Source: Bacillota bacterium
Lineage (GTDB): Bacteria; Bacillota; Clostridia; Oscillospirales; Acutalibacteraceae
DNA: 64,000 nucleotides
NCBI GenBank assembly: GCA_021771115.1
Contig: JAETPP010000002.1
Location: 1 to 64,000, forward strand
Direction: 5' to 3'
In this document: positions 25,233 through 33,082 of the stretch, one piece after another
How the letters are laid out: each line of letters starts with the position of its first letter
Position numbering within the stretch: position 1 is the stretch's first letter
Position numbers and translations under genes: made by a program
The notes under the pieces: generated by a model
The model's database searches: none
What the model saw: only the letters and a program-made list of their open reading frames with translations
What the model was told of the DNA's origin: nothing

Positions 25233-26765
25233 TTACCGGCGGCTGAGATACTCAGTCACTTCAGACCGATATTGCTCCAGCCCGGCCTCATTCATCTCCT
25301 GCAGGTATACATCCCAATTTTCGTCTATGTCCTTTTCTCCCGTGAGGAAAGACACCAGCCATTTTCGGAACACCTCCTCAATATTGGTGGAAAGTTCTAC
25401 AGAATCATCGGTAAGCATGAACGCAGCTGGGTTAGCTACGCCAGCCTGATCCTGATACTCACTGAATTTGATGACCTGTTCGTTCCTGGTAAGCAGATCC
25501 AGGGTGCCATAGCTGGTCATTTCCCCCAGGAAATTGATCTGAGATCCCCAATTTTCCCGGGCAGCATCGCTATTCTGGACGATTTCTCCGTTTTCCTCCA
25601 TCTTAAAGGTATCGTCCACGCCGTAAAGGGTGAGCTCTTTTCCCTCGTCGCCGGCAAGGTAATCTATGATCTGGAAGAGCTTTTCCCGTTTGTCTTCTGT
25701 AGTGGCGGCGGGAATATAGGTATACCCATAACCGGGATAAAGCATCAGCACATCACCTTCCGGCCCCTGGGGGAAGGGTACCAGCGCGTAGAGCTCCGCA
25801 TTGGGATCATAGGCTTCCAAAGCAGTTTCCACTGTGCCATACCAAGATTCGTTGATGTTCCGGAAAAGGACGGCCGCTCTACCGGTAGCCACCTTCTCAA
25901 TGGCCTTTTCATAGTCGTTGATGGCCAGCTCCGGGTCTAACAGGTTGTTTTCAAACAGGTCGTTAAAGTAGTGCAGGCCTTCTTTAAACCCATCTGTAGT
26001 GCGGGAATAAACCGCTTCCCCGTTTTCAAGCTTCCAGGTGTTGAATCCGGTAAATCCGATCATCATGTACTCCACAGAACCTACCCAATCGCAGGTGATG
26101 CCGATAGTGCCTTTGCCATCCAAATCGGCCTCCACCATTTTCTGCAGTACATCCCGAAATTCCTCCATGGTGGTAGGCACTTTCAAGTTTAATTTATCCA
26201 GCCAATCCTTGCGGATGTAATACCCATTGGCCAAATGGCCGTTGTAGTTTGGGATCCGGTAAAAGCCATCCTGCTCAGAAAGCAGTTCCGCGTTGGGTGT
26301 TTCCAGCAGGGAAGGAAGATTTTTCAGTCCCAGTTTGTCAATATACTCACTGACATTTACCAGTTTCCCATCTTCCAAAAGCTGGGCGTACAGCAGATCT
26401 TCCGAATTTCGCAGCCAATCGGGGTAATTATCTGCCGCGATCCGCATCTGCACGGCTTCGGCATAACCATCGGTGCTTACGATAGTGGGGTTGATCTTTA
26501 CGTTGAACTTTTCATTGATAAACTGAATGACCTCATCGTCAGCTGAAACATTGTTGTCGTAAAATCCCATAATCTCCAGTTCAACGGGCTTCTCGTTTTT
26601 CTGAGAGACCTGAGACGCCGGGCTGGAAGGTGTTTTGCCGTCTTCAGAGGCCGAAGATCCATTACGGGGAGCGCCCCCCTCTCCGCATCCTGTACAGGAC
26701 AACGCTAACAGCGCGGCTAAGCTGAAAGCCGCCACTGCTTGGAGCTTTTTTCTCATGGTTGACAT
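25233..26765 (-). CDS. Extracellular sugar-binding lipoprotein (LplA/YtcQ type)
   Basis: 510-residue solute-binding protein. The N-terminus MSTMRKKLQAVAAFSLAALLALSCTGCGEGG is a lipoprotein signal; the lipidated Cys is most likely the second of the two (CTGC). A Ser/Pro-rich linker follows, then a cluster-I binding-protein domain (e.g. VELEIMGFYDNNVSADDEV). The length fits the LplA family for oligosaccharides. The ATG is preceded by AAGAAGGAATTGAA. It is first in the operon, divergent from the histidine kinase gene, whose regulator probably controls it. Confidence 0.9.
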   Translation of the reverse strand: MSTMRKKLQAVAAFSLAALLALSCTGCGEGGAPRNGSSASEDGKTPSSPASQVSQKNEKPVELEIMGFYDNNVSADDEVIQFINEKFNVKINPTIVSTDGYAEAVQMRIAADNYPDWLRNSEDLLYAQLLEDGKLVNVSEYIDKLGLKNLPSLLETPNAELLSEQDGFYRIPNYNGHLANGYYIRKDWLDKLNLKVPTTMEEFRDVLQKMVEADLDGKGTIGITCDWVGSVEYMMIGFTGFNTWKLENGEAVYSRTTDGFKEGLHYFNDLFENNLLDPELAINDYEKAIEKVATGRAAVLFRNINESWYGTVETALEAYDPNAELYALVPFPQGPEGDVLMLYPGYGYTYIPAATTEDKREKLFQIIDYLAGDEGKELTLYGVDDTFKMEENGEIVQNSDAARENWGSQINFLGEMTSYGTLDLLTRNEQVIKFSEYQDQAGVANPAAFMLTDDSVELSTNIEEVFRKWLVSFLTGEKDIDENWDVYLQEMNEAGLEQYRSEVTEYLSRR

Positions 26766-26849
26766 TTCAATTCCTTCTTTCCTTCATATTTTTTCTTTGT
26801 CAGAGCGAACAGACCCATTGACTGGACCGTCCCGTTCTACCGTGTTTCC

Positions 26850-26890
26850 AGTATAACAAAAGTCCGTTTCCGTAAAAATAGTCTATTTTT
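26850..26890 (-). promoter_or_regulatory. Promoter of the sugar-uptake operon with overlapping palindrome
   Basis: Minus strand TAAAAA-like weak -35 (26873-26878), 17 bp, TATACT (26850-26855). An 8-1-8 palindrome AAAAATAGTCTATTTTT (26874-26890) overlaps the -35. A poor -35 with an adjoining dyad suggests activation, probably by the divergent AraC-type response regulator. The palindrome is seen directly; the binder is inferred. Confidence 0.55.
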
Positions 26891-26931
26891 TGAATTTCAG
26901 TGGAGTATTTTTCGATCCATCCCAAGACAGA

Positions 26932-26960
26932 TTGACAGGATAAATACCCGGACCTATAAT
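26932..26960 (+). promoter_or_regulatory. Sigma-A promoter of the two-component genes
   Basis: Perfect TTGACA (26932-26937), 17 bp, TATAAT (26955-26960), 51 bp before the kinase ATG. Confidence 0.85.
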
Positions 26961-27011
26961 GAAGTCGAAATGGGCATACTAAGATGTGCTGTTTTGAGGA
27001 CGGGGGCTAGT

Positions 27012-29645
27012 ATGAAATCTTACCAGACAACATTGCTGCGCGCCGCAGTGAGCCTTTTGGGAGCTATGTTAGGGCTGTGTGTGCTCTCCGGCTATATTCT
27101 CGCGGTAGGGCTTACGTACCAACGGGAAATACAGGCCAGGGATGGGTATCTTCTATCCGTGACGGAGTCTTTAGACTATCAGCTTTCCCAAATGGAAAGC
27201 AGCCTGCAGATGAATGGTGACAGTGGAAGCTGGGAGAAAAGGGCACAGGAACTGAATCAGGCCACCGGTACTTATGACAAAATGCTTGTCCTCCAAGAGA
27301 TTCGCACAAAGCTGGGAGTACAGATGGCCAACCAGCTCCAAGCGGACGACTTGTATTTGCGGGTGAGTTCTTTCCTGATTTCTTCCCGCCACATTTTTCA
27401 GCTGACCCCCCAGGAACAGGACAAATTGGAAAAGACGGGAGATCTGACAGAAGCATATCGCCGTCTTCTGATAAGCCGGAATGATCTCTCCTCCCAAACC
27501 TTACCGGAGGGGATGGCCGCGATCCGTTTTTCCTCCTTTGACCTGATAGGGGCAAAGGATATTCTAGGGGAAATAGAAAATATCAGCCAGGAGCTTTATG
27601 TGTTCCGGCAGGGGGAAATGCTTTTTGGTCCCAACCGAAAACTGGGGGAACAGATCCTGACTGGCGGCATGGAAGAAACTGCATCTTTTGAAGGAGACCT
27701 CTACGCTCTGTGTTCCGCCACAGAGCGAGGGATCACTCTCTGTTCTCCGGTTTCCTTTATGGCGCTGCAAAGACGGCTTTGGCAGCCACTGACTGTCTCT
27801 CTTCTGTCAGCACTGTTGGTCTTTTTCGCATTTTCCGCTATTTTGAAAAGAACTATCCAACGGATGTTTGCCCCCATTAAGGATTTGCACCATTGTCTTT
27901 CCCCGGAACACATGCCGTTTTCTTTGCAAAAGCTGCGAAAATTTTTACAGCGCCGTGCAGGCCAAGGGTCCATTTATCACAGATTGTTTCGGATTTTTAT
28001 GTCCACGATAATCCCGCTGTTCTGCATGGCGTTTTTGGAATTTCTTCTGTTTTATACGGAAGTACAGCAGCAGTCGGTGTCTGCGTATCTGCAAACAATG
28101 GGACAAACGGCCAGCTATCAGGAAGGGGAATTGGTCAACCTGCTCTATCTTTCCCGGGAGATCGCCTTTTCGCCGGAAATTCAGGAGGACTTGGCCAGAA
28201 ACGCTTCTCCTGAGGAATTTGAGCAGGAGATGAACCGCTATCTGCAGCGCGCCTTAACTGAAAAAAGCGTGGTTTCTGTACGCCTCTTGGGAAAAGATGG
28301 CGTTACGGTGCTGTACGATTCTCTCCCCTCTTCCCATCTGTCTCTTTCCAAGCCACCCTCTTACTTTGAAGACGCTGCTGTAGACTGGGATCTTTTCTCC
28401 CCAGATAGAAAACAGTCCTTGACATTTCGTATTTGTTATCTTCAGGATCACGTGGAGAGGCTGCCTTATTTATCAGTGGCCGGCTATGTGCAGTTTGGCC
28501 TGGATCAAGTGATAGGACGCTCGCCTCACATTCAAAGCCCCCGCTTTATTTCCGCCCTGCTCAATACAGGCACCGGAGAAACTCTCTTTTCCCAAACAGC
28601 CACACAGCAAATGAGGTCCCTGCTGTCTGAGAGCCTTTCTCTGTTTGCCTCAGAGGGAACCAGCACAGTCCTTTCCCGCGGGCTTTCCCGTACCCTCCTG
28701 GCGGCATTTCCGGTGGAAAACACACCATTCCAGATCCTTTATGCCGTGGAGCTGGACAATGCACTTCTCAACCCGTTCAGCTTTTTATATATGGTTTTTC
28801 TGTTAGCCGCTGTGCTGCTCACCACTTTTTTGGCAAACTTTTTCCACCAAAAATTGCTGCAGCCCCTGCTTTCCCTGGAGAGCGCAGTTTCTTGCGGCAA
28901 TCCGGCTTCTCAAGCCCTGCGGCCCTGTCACGGGGAAATCTATGAATTAGGGCAAGCCTTTACCACCCTGCTGGAGAAGACAGAAGAACTGCAGGAGAAC
29001 ATCCATCAAAAGGAGCTCTCCCTGCTGCGCATGGAAAAGAAACAGCAGGAAACGGAAAAAATCGCTTTGCAACAGCAGGTAGATCCTCACTTCCTTTGCA
29101 ATATCCTACTCTCCATTGACATGATGATACGGAACGGTCAAACAGAACAGGCGGAAACCACCACCCGTATGTTGGGAAAGTATCTGCGCGGTCTTCTGGG
29201 CTCTTCTTTTGACACCACCATTGAAGAGGAATTTCAGCGGATCGAGACATATTTGGAAATTCAAAACATCCGTTTCGGGCAAAACCTTTCTTACCATTTT
29301 CAGCAGGATGGAGATGGAGTGGAAAAAATTAAAATTCCTCGCTTTCTTATCCAGCCGTTGGTGGAGAATTCTCTGATCCACGGCGCCCCGGGAAACCGTC
29401 CCTTGGATATTTACATTTCGGCGCGCCGCCGGGAAAACACAGTTTGCATAACCGTTTGCGATAACGGCAGAGGGATGGATGCGGAAAAGCTAAGAGAGAT
29501 TCAGGGATATTTGTGCGAAGAAGGAACACATATCGGTCTGCGGAATGTCCGGGACCGGATCCAGCTGCGATGGGCGGAATCCGGCTTAGAGCTGCAAAGC
29601 ACTCCCGAACACGGGACAAAAGCAGTGGTTTGGTTTCGGTTGTAA
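27012..29645 (+). CDS. YesM-type sensor histidine kinase with two extracellular regions
   Basis: 877 residues, well above the roughly 580-600 usual for YesM kinases. Hydrophobic segments lie at about 8-32, 258-280, 327-348 and 588-612, giving two separate external regions (about 33-257 and 349-587). The catalytic part has the His_kinase-family motif QQQVDPHFLCNIL (phospho-His near 694), the N box LVENSLIHGAPG, the G1 box DNGRGMD and GIGLRNV-like HIGLRNVRDRIQ. The ATG at 27012 follows GAGGACGGGGG; the ORF-track start is earlier without support. It is 11 bp upstream of the response-regulator gene. It presumably senses the imported sugar outside the cell. Confidence 0.88.
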   Translation: MKSYQTTLLRAAVSLLGAMLGLCVLSGYILAVGLTYQREIQARDGYLLSVTESLDYQLSQMESSLQMNGDSGSWEKRAQELNQATGTYDKMLVLQEIRTKLGVQMANQLQADDLYLRVSSFLISSRHIFQLTPQEQDKLEKTGDLTEAYRRLLISRNDLSSQTLPEGMAAIRFSSFDLIGAKDILGEIENISQELYVFRQGEMLFGPNRKLGEQILTGGMEETASFEGDLYALCSATERGITLCSPVSFMALQRRLWQPLTVSLLSALLVFFAFSAILKRTIQRMFAPIKDLHHCLSPEHMPFSLQKLRKFLQRRAGQGSIYHRLFRIFMSTIIPLFCMAFLEFLLFYTEVQQQSVSAYLQTMGQTASYQEGELVNLLYLSREIAFSPEIQEDLARNASPEEFEQEMNRYLQRALTEKSVVSVRLLGKDGVTVLYDSLPSSHLSLSKPPSYFEDAAVDWDLFSPDRKQSLTFRICYLQDHVERLPYLSVAGYVQFGLDQVIGRSPHIQSPRFISALLNTGTGETLFSQTATQQMRSLLSESLSLFASEGTSTVLSRGLSRTLLAAFPVENTPFQILYAVELDNALLNPFSFLYMVFLLAAVLLTTFLANFFHQKLLQPLLSLESAVSCGNPASQALRPCHGEIYELGQAFTTLLEKTEELQENIHQKELSLLRMEKKQQETEKIALQQQVDPHFLCNILLSIDMMIRNGQTEQAETTTRMLGKYLRGLLGSSFDTTIEEEFQRIETYLEIQNIRFGQNLSYHFQQDGDGVEKIKIPRFLIQPLVENSLIHGAPGNRPLDIYISARRRENTVCITVCDNGRGMDAEKLREIQGYLCEEGTHIGLRNVRDRIQLRWAESGLELQSTPEHGTKAVVWFRL

Positions 29646-29656
29646 GGAGGAAAGGT

Positions 29657-31036
29657 ATGTTCCGTTTGACGATAGTAGAGGATGAGGAGATCATCCGGAA
29701 GGGCCTGCTGACCACCATAGATTGGGAAAGTTTGGGCTTTACCGTGGTAGGCGAGGCAAGCAACGGGAGGGAAGCCCTTTCCCAATGGGAGCAATGGCAT
29801 CCCGATGCGGTTCTAACTGATATTCAAATGGCTGATATGGATGGTATCGGGCTTTTGGAAGAAATCAAGAAGCGCTCCCCACAGGTGGAAGTAGTCCTTT
29901 TAAGCGGCTACGCCAAATTTTCCTATGCTCAGAAAGGGCTGGCGTTGGATGCCTTTGCCTATATTTTGAAGGTAGACCTCTACGAGGAAGTGGAAGACGT
30001 GTTCACTCGCCTGCGGGAAAAGTTGGAAAATCAGGCGGTTGCCGCTTGTCAACCGCATCTTGTGGAGGAGTGGGTGCGAAAAGGAGAAATTCCCGCCAGA
30101 GCAGCAGGCAGTTCCTTTCAGGTGTGGATCTTTCCCACATTCCCCAAAGAGCTTCCGCCGGCCTGGGATAAGCCGCCCCAGAATATCTACCATGGTGTCA
30201 TTGGAAAGTATGAGGTATATTTGAAAACTTTCCCCAACCTTGTCAAGAGCGAGCCTGGGATCTGGAAGGGGCTGGGATTTTACAGCAGCTGCCGTCATAA
30301 CTTTCAGGAGCTTCGAGCTGCCTATGACCAGGCCCTCCTGCTGACAGAGCGAACCCACCTGAAGCCTCTGCTTTCCACCGTGCGCCCTTTGCCCAGTGCC
30401 AACGACTTGTGGAAATGGGCCCTGTATGACAGTGAAGAGGCGTTCAGTAATTCCGTATCCCAAAGCTTCTTATCAGCCTTGACCTGTCAGGACTGGAGCG
30501 GGGGAATCACAGAATACCGAAACATCTTACTGCGGTCTGTGGAGAGTATGGCCTCTCTTTCCGGCGGGGATACTGGGGTAAGCGTCCTGGCAGAAGCAAT
30601 TGGAGAGACGGACCGGATGCTCTCTTACCTAGCCGTAGCGGAAGCGCTCCGGCAGCGAATGGTGCGGATGTACCAAGCTATGAAGACACGGAGGAGGCAA
30701 TCGTCTCACTATATTCAAAACGCGTGCGCTTTTATCGATAAGAACCTGAACCTGGATCTGGGTCTTACCGAAGTGGCTCAGTATTTTTACCTTTCCCCCA
30801 GCTATTTTTCTTCCCTTTTTAAAAAAGAAACTGGAAAATCATTTTCTTTGTATGTTCAGGAGAAACGGATCCGGAAAGCTGCCTCATTGTGCTCTACCAG
30901 CCGTCTTCACAATCAGGAAATTGCCCAGCTGTGCGGTTTTAAAGACGAGCACTATTTGGCTCGTTTATTCAAATTATATTATGGTATTACCATTTCTGAG
31001 TATCGGGATTCTCATGCATCCGCCTTAACTCCCTGA
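29657..31036 (+). CDS. YesN-type response regulator, receiver + AraC DNA-binding domain
   Basis: 459 residues. Receiver (about 1-120) with acidic pair VEDEE, phospho-Asp near residue 55 (LTDIQMADMDG) and Lys in YILKVD. A middle region (about 150-340) lacks recognised motifs. The AraC/XylS double helix-turn-helix is at about 355-455 (LTEVAQYFYLSPSYFSSLFKKETGKSF; NQEIAQLCGFKDEHYLARLF). The ATG at 29657 follows AAGGAGGAAAGGT. It is coupled to the kinase gene and almost certainly activates the divergent transporter operon. Confidence 0.9.
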   Translation: MFRLTIVEDEEIIRKGLLTTIDWESLGFTVVGEASNGREALSQWEQWHPDAVLTDIQMADMDGIGLLEEIKKRSPQVEVVLLSGYAKFSYAQKGLALDAFAYILKVDLYEEVEDVFTRLREKLENQAVAACQPHLVEEWVRKGEIPARAAGSSFQVWIFPTFPKELPPAWDKPPQNIYHGVIGKYEVYLKTFPNLVKSEPGIWKGLGFYSSCRHNFQELRAAYDQALLLTERTHLKPLLSTVRPLPSANDLWKWALYDSEEAFSNSVSQSFLSALTCQDWSGGITEYRNILLRSVESMASLSGGDTGVSVLAEAIGETDRMLSYLAVAEALRQRMVRMYQAMKTRRRQSSHYIQNACAFIDKNLNLDLGLTEVAQYFYLSPSYFSSLFKKETGKSFSLYVQEKRIRKAASLCSTSRLHNQEIAQLCGFKDEHYLARLFKLYYGITISEYRDSHASALTP

Positions 31037-31207
31037 AAGTTTGGAAATATCCTCCGCAATGGGTAACAAAAATTCTTCGTTATGAAACTGTTTCACAGAA
31101 TCTGCGGAGGCCAAAAGGCCCTCTCCGGCCAGAACATATTCGCATTTATTGATTATGAGCGAATTCAGGCTGGCTCTTTCTGGAGAACCAAGAATCTTCT
31201 TCAGTCT

Positions 31208-31345
31208 AAAAAGCGGCTCCCGCCGAAGCAAGCGGGAACCGCTTTTTGATTGCAAAAATTGCTGAAGGGCAGCACAACATTACTCATATTTCATCGGTGC
31301 GGCCCGCCAGGTAATCCAAAGAAACGTGGAACAGCTCGGCGATCC
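31208..31345. repeat. Right copy of 138-bp direct repeat (DR2)
   Basis: Near-identical to 21208-21345. It holds the hairpin terminator (31211-31245) and the genuine 3' end of the XRE gene. It is the right edge of the carbohydrate island. Confidence 0.9.
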
Positions 31346-31496
31346 GAACCAGAATTTCCAGCCTTGGCTCCCGGGTCATAAGCTCATAGTTTTGATAGGC
31401 TGTTTCCGTAATGTCGCAGTAAATCGCTACCTGCTGCTGTGTCAGTCCCGCGTCCTTTCTGCATTGCTTTAACCGCTGCGCTAAAATTTCCCGCAT
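31284..31496 (-). CDS. Small XRE-family transcriptional regulator
   Basis: 70 residues consisting of little more than one Cro/CI helix-turn-helix: LAQRLKQCRKDAGLTQQQVAIYCDITETAYQNYE, followed by the usual IAELFHVSLDYLAGRTD. The start MREILAQ is chosen because AGGTGG lies seven bases upstream; the ORF-track start lacks this. Its 3' end is inside DR2 and is shared with the detached fragment at 21284. Downstream hairpin AAGCGG...CCGCTTTTT serves as terminator. It is divergent from the small toxin-like gene. Target unknown; candidates are its own promoter and the toxin. Confidence 0.85.
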   Translation of the reverse strand: MREILAQRLKQCRKDAGLTQQQVAIYCDITETAYQNYELMTREPRLEILVRIAELFHVSLDYLAGRTDEI

Positions 31497-31544
31497 CCTT
31501 ACACCACCTACATCTGTAATGAAACAAATCCAAAAGCAAAAATT

Positions 31545-31573
31545 TTGCATTTTTCTATTTTATTTGATAAAAT
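31545..31573 (+). promoter_or_regulatory. Sigma-A promoter of the toxin-like gene
   Basis: TTGCAT (31545-31550), 17 bp, TAAAAT (31568-31573). The predicted leader is about 120 nt and contains a hairpin CGGAAG...CTTCCG (31630-31649). Confidence 0.65.
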
Positions 31574-31699
31574 AGGATCGTGCAAAAATGCACAGGAGTC
31601 TGCCATAACGGTGGACGGCTGACCTTTTACGGAAGGTCTGAAACTTCCGAGTACATAGAAACTCATTTACTGAGAATCTACTGGAAAGAAGTTGAGCTT

Positions 31700-31786
31700 A
31701 TGAGCGATTATGAGCTGTTAGTCATTGTGTTGATGATTTTTGCGATCATCATACCACTGATCATAGCTTTGAACGCAAAAAAGTAG
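31700..31786 (+). CDS. Holin-like / type I toxin small membrane peptide
   Basis: 28-residue hydrophobic peptide, MSDYELLVIVLMIFAIIIPL then IALNAKK: a short polar start, one membrane helix and a Lys-rich tail. This is the plan of the putative holin-like toxin (Hol_Tox/TxpA-like) peptides of Firmicutes. Ribosome-site match is weak (GAAAGAAG), as often seen in tightly controlled type I toxins, and the leader is long and structured. A perfect sigma-A promoter on the opposite strand beyond its 3' end produces a convergent RNA across a shared terminator, as in txpA/RatA. It is too short for most gene callers. Toxicity has not been shown. Confidence 0.7.
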   Translation: MSDYELLVIVLMIFAIIIPLIIALNAKK

Positions 31787-31865
31787 TCGCCCCCGACCAA
31801 GGATAGCGACTGCTTTTTAGTAATTGCTAATCGGGTCAGCCGTTCATCGGCAGACTCTTTTTTAT
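31777..31865 (-). ncRNA. Predicted antisense antitoxin RNA
   Basis: Predicted transcript of about 90 nt from the minus-strand promoter at 31872-31900 to the T run CTACTTTTTT after the shared hairpin. It is fully complementary to the toxin mRNA 3' region including the last codons. Existence is inferred from promoter plus terminator. Confidence 0.6.
31783..31813. terminator. Bidirectional terminator between toxin and antisense RNA
   Basis: GTAGTCGC (31783-31790) pairs with GCGACTGC (31806-31813); AAAAAA precedes and TTTTT follows, so it can stop both convergent transcripts. Confidence 0.75.
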
Positions 31866-31871
31866 GATTTT

Positions 31872-31900
31872 ATTATAGCGCCGGGAAAAGGATTTGTCAA
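31872..31900 (-). promoter_or_regulatory. Consensus sigma-A promoter for the antisense RNA
   Basis: Minus strand TTGACA (31895-31900), 17 bp, TATAAT (31872-31877): perfect consensus. It lies downstream of leuB, and no reading frame follows it except the toxin's antisense region. Confidence 0.85.
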
Positions 31901-31956
31901 CGGAAAACATGACAAAAACAGGTTTACTTTCCTTGCTTTCCGCATGGCCAACTCTC

Positions 31957-33033
31957 TTACAGCAGCCCGGCAACGATATCTCCCATTTCGGTGCAGGAAA
32001 CCTTCTTCGCGCCGCAGGCTTCGGTGTAGATATCCGGAGTGCGGGCCTGTTCCAGGGCTTTGGCGGCCGCCGCTTCTATGGCGTCGGCTGCTTCGGGTTC
32101 GTTTAGGGAATACCGCAGCATCATGGCGCCGGAAAGAATGGTGGCCAGGGGGTTCGCGATATTCTGCCCGGCAATGTCCGGGGCGGAGCCATGAATGGGC
32201 TCATACAGGCCGAAACCGCTGTCGCCCAGGCTGGCGGAGGCAAGCATGCCGATGGAACCGCTGATCATGGAGGCCTCATCGGAAAGGATATCTCCGAACA
32301 TGTTGGAGGTGACGATCACATCGAACTGCGCGGGGTTTCGCACCAGCTGCATGGCGCAGTTATCCACATACATATGGCTGACCTGCACCTCGGGGTATTC
32401 TCCGGCCATTTCGTCCACGGTTTTTCTCCACAGGCGGGAGGTATCCAATACGTTTGCCTTATCCACGCTGCACAGGCGCTTATTCCGCTTTTGGGCCATA
32501 TCGAAGGCCACCCGGGCAATGCGCTGGATCTCTCCTTGGCTGTAGCGCTCCGTATCATAGGCGGAAACCACGCCGTTTTCTTCCGCGGTACCCCGGTCGC
32601 CGAAATAAATGCCTCCGGTCAGCTCCCGCACCACCATGATATCCAGGCTGTCGCCGATGATCTCCTCCTTCAGGGGAGATGCCTCCCGCAGGGGCGGAAA
32701 AATCACGGCGGGCCGAAGATTTGCGTAAAGTCCTAAGGCTTTACGGATCCCCAAAAGCCCCTTTTCCGGGCGGTTCTGGCCAGGCTGAGAATCCCATTTG
32801 GGACCGCCTACGGCGCCCAGCAGCACGGAATCGGACTCTTTGCAGATCTTTACGGTTTCCTCCGGCAGGGGAACGCCGGTTTCATCAATGGCGGCGCCGC
32901 CCAGCAGAGCTTCTGTAAATTGCAGGCCGAACCCAAATTTTTCAGCGGCCTTTTTCAGGACCTTCACGGTTTCCCCCACGATCTCAGGGCCGATCCCATC
33001 GCCCTTCAATACAGCAATATGATAGGTTTTCAT
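31957..33033 (-). CDS. leuB: 3-isopropylmalate dehydrogenase
   Basis: NAD-dependent oxidative decarboxylation of 3-isopropylmalate, the third step of leucine synthesis; 358 residues, normal length. Shows the N-terminal [11 protein letters not shown], catalytic region [10 protein letters not shown] and the family signature [27 protein letters not shown] (about 240-265). Start ATG has AAAGGAGAATAGCTTGCC upstream. It is the last gene of the T-box operon tam-leuA-leuB, 49 bp after leuA. leuC and leuD are not in the window. Confidence 0.97.
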   Translation of the reverse strand: MKTYHIAVLKGDGIGPEIVGETVKVLKKAAEKFGFGLQFTEALLGGAAIDETGVPLPEETVKICKESDSVLLGAVGGPKWDSQPGQNRPEKGLLGIRKALGLYANLRPAVIFPPLREASPLKEEIIGDSLDIMVVRELTGGIYFGDRGTAEENGVVSAYDTERYSQGEIQRIARVAFDMAQKRNKRLCSVDKANVLDTSRLWRKTVDEMAGEYPEVQVSHMYVDNCAMQLVRNPAQFDVIVTSNMFGDILSDEASMISGSIGMLASASLGDSGFGLYEPIHGSAPDIAGQNIANPLATILSGAMMLRYSLNEPEAADAIEAAAAKALEQARTPDIYTEACGAKKVSCTEMGDIVAGLL

Positions 33034-33082
33034 GGCAAGCTATTCTCCTTTACACTACAGGTTTCTTCTGTTCAAAAGCCCA

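Noticed and set aside
31025-31255. 76-residue minus-strand ORF between the response regulator and DR2
   Set aside because: Its start lies within the direct repeat, no ribosome site is visible and no family is recognised; could be a gene remnant at the island edge but is not supportable as a gene.
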